64,000 nucleotides of DNA from Bradyrhizobium sp. Rc3b (lineage in GTDB: Bacteria; Pseudomonadota; Alphaproteobacteria; Rhizobiales; Xanthobacteraceae): positions 453,807 to 517,806 of the forward strand of contig NZ_FOUS01000005.1 of assembly GCF_900114915.1 (NCBI RefSeq), in the 5' to 3' direction. A program made the translations under genes and the position numbers. Position 1 is the stretch's first letter. Every line of letters begins with the position of its first letter. Below are positions 15,092-23,680 of this stretch, in pieces. Below the pieces are notes generated by a model. It saw only the letters and a list, made by a program, of their open reading frames with translations, made no database searches and was not told the DNA's origin.

Positions 15092-15658
15092 GTGGCTGAA
15101 AGTCATGGCGGCGCAAAAGGTCCGGCGGCGGGCGCTCACACCGAGGCTGACGGTGGTCACCACGGTGGCGGTTTTCCGCCGTTCGAGAGCAGCAACTACG
15201 CTTCACAGCTGGTGTCGCTCGCGATCTTCTTCGTCCTGCTTTACGTGATCGTGTCCAAGCTCGCTCTGCCGAAGGTCGGCGGTGCGATCGAGGCGCGTCA
15301 GAACAAGATCGAGGGTGACCTCGCCGAGGCGCAGAAGCTGAAGGACCAGTCCGAGGCGGCGCTGAAGGCCTATGAAACCGAGCTCGCTTCGGCGCGCACG
15401 CGGGCACAGGCCATCGGCAACGAATCCCGCGACAAGGCGAATGCGCAGGCGGAAGCCGAGCGCAAGACGCTGGAAGAACAATTGGCGGCCAAGCTCGCCG
15501 GGGCGGAGAAGACCATCGCCTCGACCCGCGCCACCGCCATGAGCAACGTCCGCGGCATCGCGGCCGATGCGGCAGGCCAGATCGTGCAGCAGCTTACCGG
15601 CGTCGTTCCCGACGCCGCGTCGGTCAATGCCGCGGTCGATGCGTCCCTGAAAGGTTAG
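15092..15658 (+). CDS. atpF': ATP synthase F0 subunit b'
   Basis: 188 residues, GTG start at 15092 with AGGAGA 6 bases before it. A His/Gly-rich N-terminus (about 35 residues) precedes one membrane helix ([20 protein letters not shown]), and then a long charged alpha-helical region with many Ala/Glu/Lys, as in peripheral-stalk subunits. Alphaproteobacteria and phototrophs carry two different b subunits; the extended N-terminus and first position mark this one as b'. It ends 5 bases before atpF. Confidence 0.93.
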   Translation: MAESHGGAKGPAAGAHTEADGGHHGGGFPPFESSNYASQLVSLAIFFVLLYVIVSKLALPKVGGAIEARQNKIEGDLAEAQKLKDQSEAALKAYETELASARTRAQAIGNESRDKANAQAEAERKTLEEQLAAKLAGAEKTIASTRATAMSNVRGIAADAAGQIVQQLTGVVPDAASVNAAVDASLKG

Positions 15659-15663
15659 TCGAG

Positions 15664-16149
15664 ATGTTCTTCGATCCTGAAACCTGGGTCGCCATCGCCT
15701 TCGTGATCCTGATGGTCGTGTTCGCCTATCTCGGGGTCTTCAAGTCGGCGATGACGGCGCTGGATCATCGTGCCGCCCGCATCAAGGCCGAGCTCGACGA
15801 CGCGACGCGCCTCAAGCAGGAAGCGGCCAAGGTGCTCGCCGACTACAAGGCACGCAGCGCCACGGCCGAGCGCGAAGCTGCCGACATCATCGCCAACGCC
15901 AAGGCCGAAGCCGAGCGCATCGCGGCCGACGCCAAGGCGAAGATGGAAGACTTCGTCGCCCGCCGGACCAAGACCGCGGAGAGCAAGATCGCGCTCGCCG
16001 AGGCCCAGGCACTCGCCGATGTCCGCGCCGCAGCCGCGGAAGCCGCCGTCCAGGCCGCCTCCACGATCCTGTCGCAGTCGGTCAAGGGCCAGGTCGCCGA
16101 CGATCTGCTCGCCAAGGGCATCACCGAGGTTCGCCAGAAGCTGAACTGA
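15664..16149 (+). CDS. atpF: ATP synthase F0 subunit b
   Basis: 161 residues. The N-terminal membrane helix is [19 protein letters not shown]; the remainder is a continuous charged helix rich in [18 protein letters not shown] heptads that forms the peripheral stalk with b'. ATG 15664 follows AAAGG. It is the last gene of the F0 operon; the F1 genes are not in this window, as usual in alphaproteobacteria, where F0 and F1 operons are separate. Confidence 0.95.
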   Translation: MFFDPETWVAIAFVILMVVFAYLGVFKSAMTALDHRAARIKAELDDATRLKQEAAKVLADYKARSATAEREAADIIANAKAEAERIAADAKAKMEDFVARRTKTAESKIALAEAQALADVRAAAAEAAVQAASTILSQSVKGQVADDLLAKGITEVRQKLN

Positions 16150-16170
16150 GGGTTTTGCCTTCAGTAATCA

Positions 16171-16204
16171 AAAAGCCGGCGCGATGAGCGCCGGCTTTTT
16201 TGTT
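16171..16204 (+). terminator. Rho-independent terminator of the atp F0 operon
   Basis: Stem AAAAGCCGGCGC / GCGCCGGCTTTT with loop GATGA, followed by more T residues (TTTGTTTG). It lies 21 bases after the atpF stop. Confidence 0.93.
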
Positions 16205-16229
16205 TGCGACACCGCAATCCACAAATACC

Positions 16230-16335
16230 GTGTCATCACCCGCGAAAGCGGGTGATCCAGTATTCCAGAGACAGCAATGAGATACGGAGAAGCCGCGGCG
16301 TACTGGATGCCCCGCCTGCGCGGAGCATGACAGCG
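16230..16335. repeat. Intergenic inverted repeat, family B copy 1
   Basis: Outer GTCAT...ATGAC, an inner hairpin TCACCCGCGAAAGCGGGTGA, and ATCCAGTATTCC pairing with GTACTGGAT near the end. Copies with the same layout lie at 45770-45874 and 51719-51847. It sits between the atp terminator and the convergent exported hypothetical. Confidence 0.85.
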
Positions 16336-16357
16336 TTCTTCGTGACGACTTGCTTAC

Positions 16358-17008
16358 CTACTTCTTCTTCCGTCCCTTCGGCTCGGGCGACAGCGCCTGC
16401 GGGTCGAAGCCGACATAGAAGACATAGGAATCGGCGACCGCGGCGGAGGGCGTCGGATAAGCCAGATCCTCGACGATGAAGGTGAAGGGCACGCTGCCGC
16501 CCTCCGACATCTCGACCGTCGTCCGGTAAGCCTTCGAGGCGATCACTTTCTCGCCGACGCCGCCCTGCACCACCGCGACACGCAAAGGCACCTCGACGGT
16601 GGCGGGCGCGCCGGCGGGACCGGCGATCACGCGGCCCTGGATTCCGATCCGGGCCGTGATGCCGACACTGCTGCGGGAACATTCGCGCGCCATCTTGGTG
16701 ATCGAGGCCTGGAAGCGGATCTCGTTGCCGACGGCCGGCTTGCCGGCCGCCCCGACCGCGTAGGTTGATGCGCCCGCGCGCACCGTCACCTGCGGGCAAT
16801 CGACCTCGTCTTCCGCCGGCTGGCCAGGCGCGGGCGCGGGCTTGGGCGGGGCCGGCTCATCCGACTTGCCGCCGAACAGGCTCTTGAAGCGGTCAGTCAA
16901 GGACTGGGCGGCCACCGGCGAAACCGCCGCGAACGACATCGACAAGACAAGCGCGATCGCCGTCCCCCGCCGCAGCACATTCCGCGATGACCGAAGCTGC
17001 TTCACCAT
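16358..17008 (-). CDS. Exported hypothetical protein
   Basis: 216 residues from ATG 17008 (GGAG about 11 bases upstream); a longer frame upstream runs into the neighbouring gene and is not credible. A signal peptide is clear (GTAIALVLSMSFAAVSPVAAQ), followed by a Pro/Ala-rich linker (residues 52-66), then a beta-rich domain with two cysteines (DCPQVTVRAG, ARECSRSSVG) and a basic C-terminus ending KGRKKK. I do not recognise the family. It is likely a periplasmic or membrane-associated protein. It lies downstream of the GNAT gene on the same strand, 160 bases away. Confidence 0.75.
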   Translation of the reverse strand: MVKQLRSSRNVLRRGTAIALVLSMSFAAVSPVAAQSLTDRFKSLFGGKSDEPAPPKPAPAPGQPAEDEVDCPQVTVRAGASTYAVGAAGKPAVGNEIRFQASITKMARECSRSSVGITARIGIQGRVIAGPAGAPATVEVPLRVAVVQGGVGEKVIASKAYRTTVEMSEGGSVPFTFIVEDLAYPTPSAAVADSYVFYVGFDPQALSPEPKGRKKK

Positions 17009-17168
17009 CAAAGCCCGTACTCCAATGACAATTGTCCGGCCGATCGTGGGCCGGGGCATGCGGGTTATATCGTCAAAATCGGCGAACCCAAGGCAGCAAA
17101 AAGGGGGACTTGGCAGGGGACTTGGCCAAAGGACTTGGGCAAGGGATTTGGCCACATGATCGAGCGGC

Positions 17169-17756
17169 TCAGCCGCGGAAATCCTCATGCAGCAGGCCGA
17201 ACAGCAAATGGTCCTGCCAGACCCCATTGATGCAGAGATAGCGGCGCGCCAAGCCCTCACGGGAGAAACCGCACTTCTCCAGCACCCGGATCGACGGCGC
17301 ATTGGTGGGGATGCAGGCGGCCTCGACCCGGTGCAGATTGAGCTCGCCGAACAGCGTCGGCAGCAGCACCCGCAGTGCAGCCGTCATGTAGCCGCGATGG
17401 GCATGGGGTTGGCCGACCCAATAGCCGATGGTGCCGGCCTGCACGATGCCGCGCCGGACATTGGCCAGCGTGATGCCGCCGACCATGGCGCCATCAAGCT
17501 CGCGGAAGATCAGAAAGGGATAGGAACGGTCCGCGGCAATGTCCTCGGAATAGCGGCGCAGGCGGCGGCGGAAGCCGGATCGGGTGAGATCGTCAGACGG
17601 CCAGATCGGCTCCCAGGGCGTCAGATAATCGCGGCTGGTTTCGCGCAAATGCGCCCATTGCAGGAAGTCCGACATCTGCGGCGCGCGCAGCAACAGCCCG
17701 TTACCGCGCGGCGCGAGGGCGGCGGGTCCACTGGACGGCAGGCGAAAGAGGGCCAT
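17169..17756 (-). CDS. GNAT N-acetyltransferase, RimJ/RimL type
   Basis: 195 residues. N-terminal GNGLLLRAPQMSDFLQWAHL, the acetyl-CoA-binding segment IGYWVGQPHAHRGYMTAALR, and NLHRVEAACIPTNAPSIRVL then EKCGFSREGLAR are the standard RimJ/RimL blocks. Such enzymes acetylate N-terminal alanine of ribosomal proteins or small amines; the target here is unknown. It lies 39 bases after the M16 peptidase gene on the same strand and is probably the third gene of a thrC-M16-GNAT transcript. Confidence 0.92.
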   Translation of the reverse strand: MALFRLPSSGPAALAPRGNGLLLRAPQMSDFLQWAHLRETSRDYLTPWEPIWPSDDLTRSGFRRRLRRYSEDIAADRSYPFLIFRELDGAMVGGITLANVRRGIVQAGTIGYWVGQPHAHRGYMTAALRVLLPTLFGELNLHRVEAACIPTNAPSIRVLEKCGFSREGLARRYLCINGVWQDHLLFGLLHEDFRG

Positions 17757-17795
17757 GGTGATGCTTCCCGGGGCAGCTCAGCCCGCGCGCGGCTC

Positions 17796-19085
17796 CTAAT
17801 GCAGCCGCGCCTTGGCACGTGCCCGCGTCAATCCTTCCGCAAAAGACACCGCCGTGTCCAGACCCCTGCCACTGCCTAATGCGACAACGGCAGGCCGGCT
17901 CCGCGACAGCAGCGCACGCGCCGCGTCCCGGGTCGATTCGACGCTGACGGCGTCGATCCGGCCCACCAGCTCCTCGACCGTCTGCGGCCGGCCATAGGCC
18001 AGCACGTGGCGCGCCAGCTGCTCGGCACGCGACGAGCAGCTCTCCAGCGCCATCAGGAGCCCTGCCTTCATCTGCGCCTTGGCCCGCGCGATCTCGGCCT
18101 CGGTCAGCGTCTCCACCGACTCATTCATGATGTCGACCACGACCTCCATCATCTCCGGCGCGTCGGCCGGATCGGTGCCGGTGTAGAGGCCGAAGAAGCC
18201 GGTGTCGGTATAGGGCGCGTGGAACGAATAGATCGAGTAGCAGAGGCCGCGCTTCTCGCGCACCTCCTGGAACAGGCGCGACGACATTCCGCCGCCGAGG
18301 ATGTTGGTGAAGACCTGGAGCGAGAACAGCGACAGATCGTTCTGCGGCACGCCTTCCAGCGCCAGCGTCAGATGCGCCTGCTCCAACTCGCGATGCACCA
18401 CCTTGGCGCCGCCCTTGCCGAACTGAGCGGTTTGCGGCTTCGGGCCCGGCGTCCCCTCGAAACTCGCAAAGCGCTTCTCGACCTCGGCAACGACTTGGCT
18501 GTGATCGACCGCGCCTGCGGCCGCCACCACCATGTCGGGCCCGCGATAATGCGTCGAGAGGTAGCCGCGCAGCATGTCACGGTTGAAGGCGCGCAGCGTC
18601 TTGGCCGTGCCGAGCAGCGAGCGGCCCATCGGCTGATCGGGATAGCAGAGCTCGTTGAGATGCTCGAACACGACGTCATCGGGCGTATCCTGCGCGGCAC
18701 CGATCTCCTGCACGATGACGTTCTTCTCGCGCTCCAGCTCGTCGGGCTCGAAGGCCGGATTGGCGAGGATGTCGGCGAGCACGTCGAGCGCGAGCGGCAC
18801 GTCGGCCTTGAGCACCCGCGCGTAATAGGACGTAGTCTCGGTCGAGGTGCCGGCATTGAGGTCGCCGCCGACCGCCTCGATCTCCTCGACGATCTCGCGC
18901 GAGGAGCGCTTCGTCGTGCCCTTGAACGCCATGTGCTCGAGCAGATGCGAGATGCCGTGCTCGTTCGGCTTCTCGTCGCGTCCGCCGACGCCGGCCCAGA
19001 CGCCGAGCGCCGCGGTCTCGAGATGGGGCATCTTGTCGGTGACGACGGTCAGGCCGGAGGCAAGCTTGGAAATCTCGACGCTCAT
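17796..19085 (-). CDS. M16-family zinc metallopeptidase
   Basis: 429 residues. The inverted zinc motif HLLEH is at residues 47-51 (GISHLLEHMAFKGT), with the distal glutamate in ELEREKNVIVQEIGAAQD, and the glycine-rich loop NILGGGMSSRLFQEVREKRG confirms the mitochondrial-processing-peptidase-like group. The length fits single-chain bacterial members. The role is unassigned, probably peptide turnover. Its ATG overlaps the thrC stop by 4 bases (ATGA), so translation is coupled; this thrC-M16 arrangement is common in rhizobia. Confidence 0.94.
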   Translation of the reverse strand: MSVEISKLASGLTVVTDKMPHLETAALGVWAGVGGRDEKPNEHGISHLLEHMAFKGTTKRSSREIVEEIEAVGGDLNAGTSTETTSYYARVLKADVPLALDVLADILANPAFEPDELEREKNVIVQEIGAAQDTPDDVVFEHLNELCYPDQPMGRSLLGTAKTLRAFNRDMLRGYLSTHYRGPDMVVAAAGAVDHSQVVAEVEKRFASFEGTPGPKPQTAQFGKGGAKVVHRELEQAHLTLALEGVPQNDLSLFSLQVFTNILGGGMSSRLFQEVREKRGLCYSIYSFHAPYTDTGFFGLYTGTDPADAPEMMEVVVDIMNESVETLTEAEIARAKAQMKAGLLMALESCSSRAEQLARHVLAYGRPQTVEELVGRIDAVSVESTRDAARALLSRSRPAVVALGSGRGLDTAVSFAEGLTRARAKARLH

Positions 19086-20500
19086 CCGGCAACTCCCTGC
19101 TTTGCGGCGCGGCTGACCGACAGCACGAACCGCTCGACCTCGGCCTGATCGTTCTTCATCACCTTCATGTGTTCGGATTTGGTCATCAATCCGTCGAGCC
19201 AGGCCGGCAGTTGCGGCCGCTGGCCGCAGGCCGCTTCGACGGCGTCGGGGAATTTGGCCGGATGCGCGGTGGAGAGCACGATGCTTGGCACCCTCGTGTC
19301 GGTGGTGTCGCGATCGGCGACAGCGAGCGCCACCGCCGTATGGGGATCGACCAGCTCGCCTGCCTCACGCCAGCCGGCGCGGATCGCAGCCGCGGTCTCG
19401 GTCTCGTCAGCGCGGCCGGCGTCGAACTCCTCGCGGATCGCGGCCAGCGTTGCGTCCGGCAGCACGAAACGTCCTGACTGCTTCAGCGAATCCATCAGGC
19501 GGCGCACGCCGGCTGCATCGCGCTTGCCGGCCTCGAACAGCAGCCGTTCGAAATTCGAGGAGATCTGGATGTCCATCGACGGCGACGCCGTCGCGTGCAC
19601 CTCGCGCACCTCATAGATCCCCGTCTTCAGCGTGCGCGCCAGGATGTCGTTGACGTTGGCGGCGATGCGCAGGGTCCGCACCGGCAGCCCCATGCGCTTG
19701 GCGACGTAGCCGGCGAAGATGTCGCCGAAATTGCCGGTCGGCACGACGAAATCCACCGCGCGCGCCGGCGCACCGACGGCGACGGCGGAGGTGAAATAGT
19801 AGACCACCTGGGCGACGATGCGCGCCCAGTTGATGGAGTTGACGCCGGAGAGCGAGGTCGCATCGCGGAAGCGATGGTTGTTGAACATCCCCTTCACGAG
19901 CGCCTGGCAGTCGTCGAAATTGCCCTCGATGGCGAGCGCATGGACATTGGCCGCGCCCGTCGACGTCATCATTCGCCGCTGCACCTCGGAGATGCGGCCG
20001 TGCGGGAACAGCACGATGAGATCCACGTTCTCGAGGCCGGCGAAGGCTTCGACCGCAGCGCCGCCGGTATCGCCTGAGGTGGCGACCACGATGGTGGTGC
20101 GCTGGCCGCGCTTGGCGAGCACATGGTCCATCAGCCGCGAGATCAGCTGCATCGCCACGTCCTTGAAGGCGAGCGTCGGGCCGTGAAACAGCTCCAGCAC
20201 GAACTGGTGCGGCGACATCTGGCGCAGCGGCACCACCGCCGGATGGCGGAAGGTGGCATAGGCCTCGTTCGCCATGCGGCCAAGCTCGGCGTCCGAAATC
20301 TCGTCGCCGGCGAACGGACGGATCACGTCGACCGCGACCTCCCAATAGGGGCGGCCGAAGAAGCCGGCGATGGTTTCATTGGAGAGCTGGGGCCAGATGG
20401 TCGGCACATACAGGCCGCCGTCGCGCGCAAGCCCGGTCAGCATCACGTCGCAGAAGCCGAGTTCGGGGGCCTCGCCCCGGGTCGAGATATAACGAGTCAA
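19082..20500 (-). CDS. thrC: Threonine synthase
   Basis: 472 residues. It converts O-phosphohomoserine to threonine with PLP. N-terminal MTRYISTRGEAPELGFCDVM and the PLP lysine in HGPTLAFKDVAMQ (Lys113) are diagnostic, as are SGDTGGAAVEAF and the phosphate-binding PTGNFGDIFAGY. I place the start at TTG 20500 because GGAGG lies 5 bases before it and the family begins MTRYIST; a TTG 12 bases upstream lacks a Shine-Dalgarno. It heads a transcript with the M16 and GNAT genes. Confidence 0.95.
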   Translation of the reverse strand: MTRYISTRGEAPELGFCDVMLTGLARDGGLYVPTIWPQLSNETIAGFFGRPYWEVAVDVIRPFAGDEISDAELGRMANEAYATFRHPAVVPLRQMSPHQFVLELFHGPTLAFKDVAMQLISRLMDHVLAKRGQRTTIVVATSGDTGGAAVEAFAGLENVDLIVLFPHGRISEVQRRMMTSTGAANVHALAIEGNFDDCQALVKGMFNNHRFRDATSLSGVNSINWARIVAQVVYYFTSAVAVGAPARAVDFVVPTGNFGDIFAGYVAKRMGLPVRTLRIAANVNDILARTLKTGIYEVREVHATASPSMDIQISSNFERLLFEAGKRDAAGVRRLMDSLKQSGRFVLPDATLAAIREEFDAGRADETETAAAIRAGWREAGELVDPHTAVALAVADRDTTDTRVPSIVLSTAHPAKFPDAVEAACGQRPQLPAWLDGLMTKSEHMKVMKNDQAEVERFVLSVSRAAKQGVAG

Positions 20501-20647
20501 ACTGCCCTCCAAAGGCCGACCGGGCTTACGACCGCTCGTTAAGCCTTTGATTTTACGAAATTACTTGTTAACAGCCAGAAGCTTTGCGCCACCATAAAGT
20601 GTTTTGCGGCATCAGGAAACCGCTTCCCGCCGGCACCCCTGCCCAGC

Positions 20648-20674
20648 AAAAAAGGCTGCGGCGATGCCGCAGCC
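20648..20674 (-). terminator. Rho-independent terminator, minus strand
   Basis: Stem GGCTGCGGC / GCCGCAGCC with loop GAT, preceded on the plus strand by six A residues, so the minus-strand transcript ends in a U tract. It would stop transcripts coming from the response-regulator gene at 21053-21697. Confidence 0.75.
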
Positions 20675-21000
20675 CTCTCTTGGAAGGTCTGTCGTTGATA
20701 TGTGCAGACCGGTTTGCCTCTGGGGTCGCCGCTCCCGCTGAAACTTGTCCGGCAACCTTTCGCCGTCAGTCACGAAATCGTCAAGGGCGAAAACGACGAG
20801 CGCGGGAAGATGTTCCTATTTTTCCCGACATGCCCAAGCTTTTGCGAGCGCGCTCCAGCCAACCGTCGTGAAGAATTGCCATTTTATCCCGACAATTGCG
20901 GGGATCCGGAACGAATGCCACCTCGACCCATTGTGTCCGCGGATGGGTGTCGGCGGTGTCCATGCATTGCCCGGCTGCACGCCGGCACCAATCCGTCTCG

Positions 21001-21034
21001 CCGAACCGGCTGCATCCTGGAGCAGCCGGTTCGG
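21001..21034 (-). terminator. Hairpin just after the response-regulator stop codon
   Basis: A perfect 13-bp stem CCGAACCGGCTGC / GCAGCCGGTTCGG with an 8-base loop. It begins 19 bases beyond the stop of the minus-strand regulator. There is no U tract, so it may stabilise the 3' end rather than terminate. Confidence 0.5.
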
Positions 21035-21052
21035 TGCCGGGCCCCCGGGCCC

Positions 21053-21697
21053 TCAATTCATGCCGATTTCAACCGCGATCCTGATCAGGTCGGAATGGTT
21101 CTTGGCTCCCAGCTTCTGCTTGAGCAGGGACGTGGTGTTGGCGACGGTCTTGTAGGAGATGCCGAGCGCCTCGGCGACTTCCACGATCTTGTCGCCGCGT
21201 CCGAGCAGGCGGAGAATTTCGAGCTCCCGCGGCGTCATCTGCGAAGCCGGGTTGGCCTTGATCGCCGCGCCGGAAAACGTCACGGCTTCCGCGAGTTGCG
21301 GTGAGATGTAATTGTCGCCCGCGATCACCTTGCGCACCGCTTTCAGCAGGATCCTGGGATCATCGCCCTTGGAGACATAGCCCTGCGCCCCAAGCTCGAC
21401 CGCCCGCACCACGAAGGCCGGATCGTCGTTCATGCTGAACATGATGATCTTGGCGTCGGGATCGTCCTTGCGGATGCGTCGCATCAGCTCGAAGCCGGAG
21501 ACATCGGGCAGGCTGATGTCGATCACGGTGACGTCGGGCCGCTTGCTGACATAGGCGCGATGGCCGGATTTGGCGTCGGTCGCCTCGTCGATACGGATCG
21601 AATGGTCCGAAGCGAACAGGGTGCGGCAACCGGACAGCACCACGGGGTGGTCATCGACAATCAGGACCCTGGTCGCCGGCTTGGCGGTATCTTGCAT
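21053..21697 (-). CDS. NarL/FixJ-type response regulator
   Basis: 214 residues. The receiver domain (RVLIVDDHPVVLSGCRTLFA, phospho-acceptor Asp60 in DVTVIDISLPDVSGFE) is followed by a LuxR helix-turn-helix (MTPRELEILRLLGRGDKIVE, LGISYKTVANTTSLLKQKL). ATG 21697 is preferred because AAGAGAG precedes it and the domain starts soon after. It is divergent from a NarX-type histidine kinase with 65 bases between the starts, so the two form a two-component system with an unknown signal. Confidence 0.93.
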   Translation of the reverse strand: MQDTAKPATRVLIVDDHPVVLSGCRTLFASDHSIRIDEATDAKSGHRAYVSKRPDVTVIDISLPDVSGFELMRRIRKDDPDAKIIMFSMNDDPAFVVRAVELGAQGYVSKGDDPRILLKAVRKVIAGDNYISPQLAEAVTFSGAAIKANPASQMTPRELEILRLLGRGDKIVEVAEALGISYKTVANTTSLLKQKLGAKNHSDLIRIAVEIGMN

Positions 21698-21762
21698 CGC
21701 GCACTCTCTTGTTTTTCGACTCATAGACCGGCGGGAACAAATGGAAAGAGTAAATCCCGCCG

Positions 21763-23130
21763 ATGCGCGTTAGAATTGACCTAATGTGGCAACGACTCTC
21801 GTTCAGAACGCAACTGTTTCTTCCACTTGGGGCGAGCTTTCTCGCAGCGCTGATCCTTGGCGGCGTGCTGCTCCAGATCTTCGCGGCCGGTCAGCTCGCC
21901 GACGAGAACGAGCCCGCACGACGTTCGACCCGGACGATCGCGGCCGCACTCAACAACACTCTGCGCGCGTCGGACGACCCGCGGAAGACGCTTGACGCCT
22001 TTGTTCAATCCTTGACCACCTCCTCGGACATCCAATTCCGTTCCGCGGAAGCCCCTCCTGCGGAGCCACCAAAGGACGGCCTTCACAACCTGCAAGGGAT
22101 TCCGCAGTGGTTTGTCAACCTGCTCATGGTACCGGACATGGACGCCGCAACCCCGGTGCTGATCGATGGCAGACGTGTCGGCGATATCGTGTTCCTGCCG
22201 GACCTGTCGGCCGACCTGTTCGAGAAGTGGATCGGCTTCCTGGCGCTGACCGGCCTCGTCGCCGTGCTGACCGTGCTCACCGGAATCATCGCTTACGTCT
22301 TCGCGGGATCGGCACTGCGTCCCCTGCAGCATCTCGGCCAAGGCCTCACACGGATGCGGCGCGGCGACTACGCAAAGCCGATCCCGGTCGGAGGCCCGCC
22401 GGAGATCCGGCAGAGCTGTGCGGAAGCAAATGCGCTGGCTGCGACGCTGGCGCAATTGAGCCAGGACAATCGCGATCTGATGCACCGCCTGGTGTCGCTC
22501 CAGGACGACGAGCGGCGCGATCTCGCCCGCGAGTTGCACGACGAGCTCGGACCGCTGCTGTTCAGCATCCGCGCCGGCACGATCGCGCTGGTCGACGCCT
22601 CGCCGCAGGTGGGAAATCTCGGCAAATCAGCCCAGGATGTGCTGCAATCGGTCGAGGCGCTCCAGCAGACCAACCGCCGCATCCTCGATCGGTTGCGGCC
22701 GCTCTACATTCAGGAGCTTGGCCTTTCGACCAGCGTGCAGACGCTGCTCCAGAACTTTCGCAAGCAGGCACCGCATATCGTCCTGACGGAGACGATCGAT
22801 CCGGGTCTCAACGTGATCGCCGGGCCGCTGGCCCAGACCGTCTATCGCGTGATCCAGGAGGCGCTGACCAACGTGCTGCGCCACGCCAAGGCCGGCAACG
22901 CCCATGCCCAGGCGACCGTCACCGGCGAGGCGCTCATCATCGAGATCTCCGACGACGGCGACGGCTTTCCCGAGGGCAACGTTTTCGGCCGCGGTCTGAC
23001 CGGCATGCATGAACGCGTGCGCGCGCTCAGCGGATCGCTGTCACTGTTGCGCGTGGATGGGCGAACTTATGTACGCTGCCGGCTTCCGACCGAGCCGGCA
23101 CGCCAGGCGCCGGTCCAGCCCATTGGATGA
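21763..23130 (+). CDS. Sensor histidine kinase, HisKA_3 (NarX/UhpB) type
   Basis: 455 residues. TM1 (LFLPLGASFLAALILGGVLL), a periplasmic domain of about 115 residues, TM2 (IGFLALTGLVAVLTVLTGII), a HAMP region, then the dimerisation motif RRDLARELHDELGPLLFS with the phospho-acceptor His259 and a HATPase domain (QEALTNVLRHAKAGNAH, DDGDGFPEG, GRGLTGMHERVRALSG). HisKA_3 kinases pair with LuxR-type regulators, which matches the divergent neighbour. The start is ATG 21763, with ATG 21784 as an alternative. Confidence 0.93.
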   Translation: MRVRIDLMWQRLSFRTQLFLPLGASFLAALILGGVLLQIFAAGQLADENEPARRSTRTIAAALNNTLRASDDPRKTLDAFVQSLTTSSDIQFRSAEAPPAEPPKDGLHNLQGIPQWFVNLLMVPDMDAATPVLIDGRRVGDIVFLPDLSADLFEKWIGFLALTGLVAVLTVLTGIIAYVFAGSALRPLQHLGQGLTRMRRGDYAKPIPVGGPPEIRQSCAEANALAATLAQLSQDNRDLMHRLVSLQDDERRDLARELHDELGPLLFSIRAGTIALVDASPQVGNLGKSAQDVLQSVEALQQTNRRILDRLRPLYIQELGLSTSVQTLLQNFRKQAPHIVLTETIDPGLNVIAGPLAQTVYRVIQEALTNVLRHAKAGNAHAQATVTGEALIIEISDDGDGFPEGNVFGRGLTGMHERVRALSGSLSLLRVDGRTYVRCRLPTEPARQAPVQPIG

Positions 23131-23196
23131 GCTGACCTTGTCGGAGACCCACTGCGCACTTTGCGCCAACGCGGCCCTTCGGGTCCGCATCATGCC

Positions 23197-23562
23197 CTAA
23201 CAGGCGCAGCCATGATGCGCGTCCTGTTGCGCCGGCTCGCACAACGTGCTGCGGATCTTGCCTTCCGGGCTGAAGCGAAACGAGGCGTGAATGCGTAGCG
23301 CGCCGGCGACGGAATATTCGACATCGACGCCATGGGGCGCGGGATGGATCTCCTCCAGCCCGAAACCTGCCAACGAGAAGGCACTGAGGCGCGGCTGCCA
23401 ATAGGCCTCGAGCTCGCTGCGGCCGCGATAGCGCTGCGCGCCGTTGCACGTGCATTCGACCTGGGCGTCGTCCGCATAGAGGTCGAGCAACGTCGAGAGG
23501 TCGCCCTTCCGGCAGGCGTCCACCCAATCGACGACAATTCCCATCTGGTCGAAATCGCTCAC
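23197..23562 (-). CDS. NTF2/SnoaL-like small protein
   Basis: 121 residues with a GTG start at 23562 (AGGGA upstream). VVDWVDACRKGDLSTLLDLY then ADDAQVEC and YRGRSELEAYWQPRLSAF are typical of SnoaL-like nuclear-transport-factor-2 fold proteins, a cone-shaped fold used by isomerases, cyclases and unknown proteins. The tail is cysteine/histidine-rich (CEPAQQDAHHGCAC). Function is unknown. It lies 118 bases downstream of none of its likely partners: the SURF1 gene ends at 23681 on the same strand, so this gene could be the distal end of the oxidase transcript. Confidence 0.8.
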   Translation of the reverse strand: MSDFDQMGIVVDWVDACRKGDLSTLLDLYADDAQVECTCNGAQRYRGRSELEAYWQPRLSAFSLAGFGLEEIHPAPHGVDVEYSVAGALRIHASFRFSPEGKIRSTLCEPAQQDAHHGCAC

Positions 23563-23680
23563 GCCGCAATCCCTGTCTGCCGCGGAAACTCACCGGCGGC
23601 TTAGGACCACACTCGTGAATGCGCGCTGAATAATAAACCCCGGACGATACCGGGTTCCCTCAGAGTATCTACGGTCGAGC

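Larger units (their letters stand above)
20501..21052. other. Intergenic region without a supported gene
   Basis: About 550 bases between thrC and the response regulator. Open frames exist but none shows a credible protein. It holds the thrC upstream region and two hairpins, annotated separately at 20648-20674 and 21001-21034. Confidence 0.6.

Noticed and set aside
20702..21304. Open frame across the thrC/response-regulator gap
   Set aside because: It overlaps the response regulator on the opposite strand and has no domain, ribosome-binding site or sensible composition.
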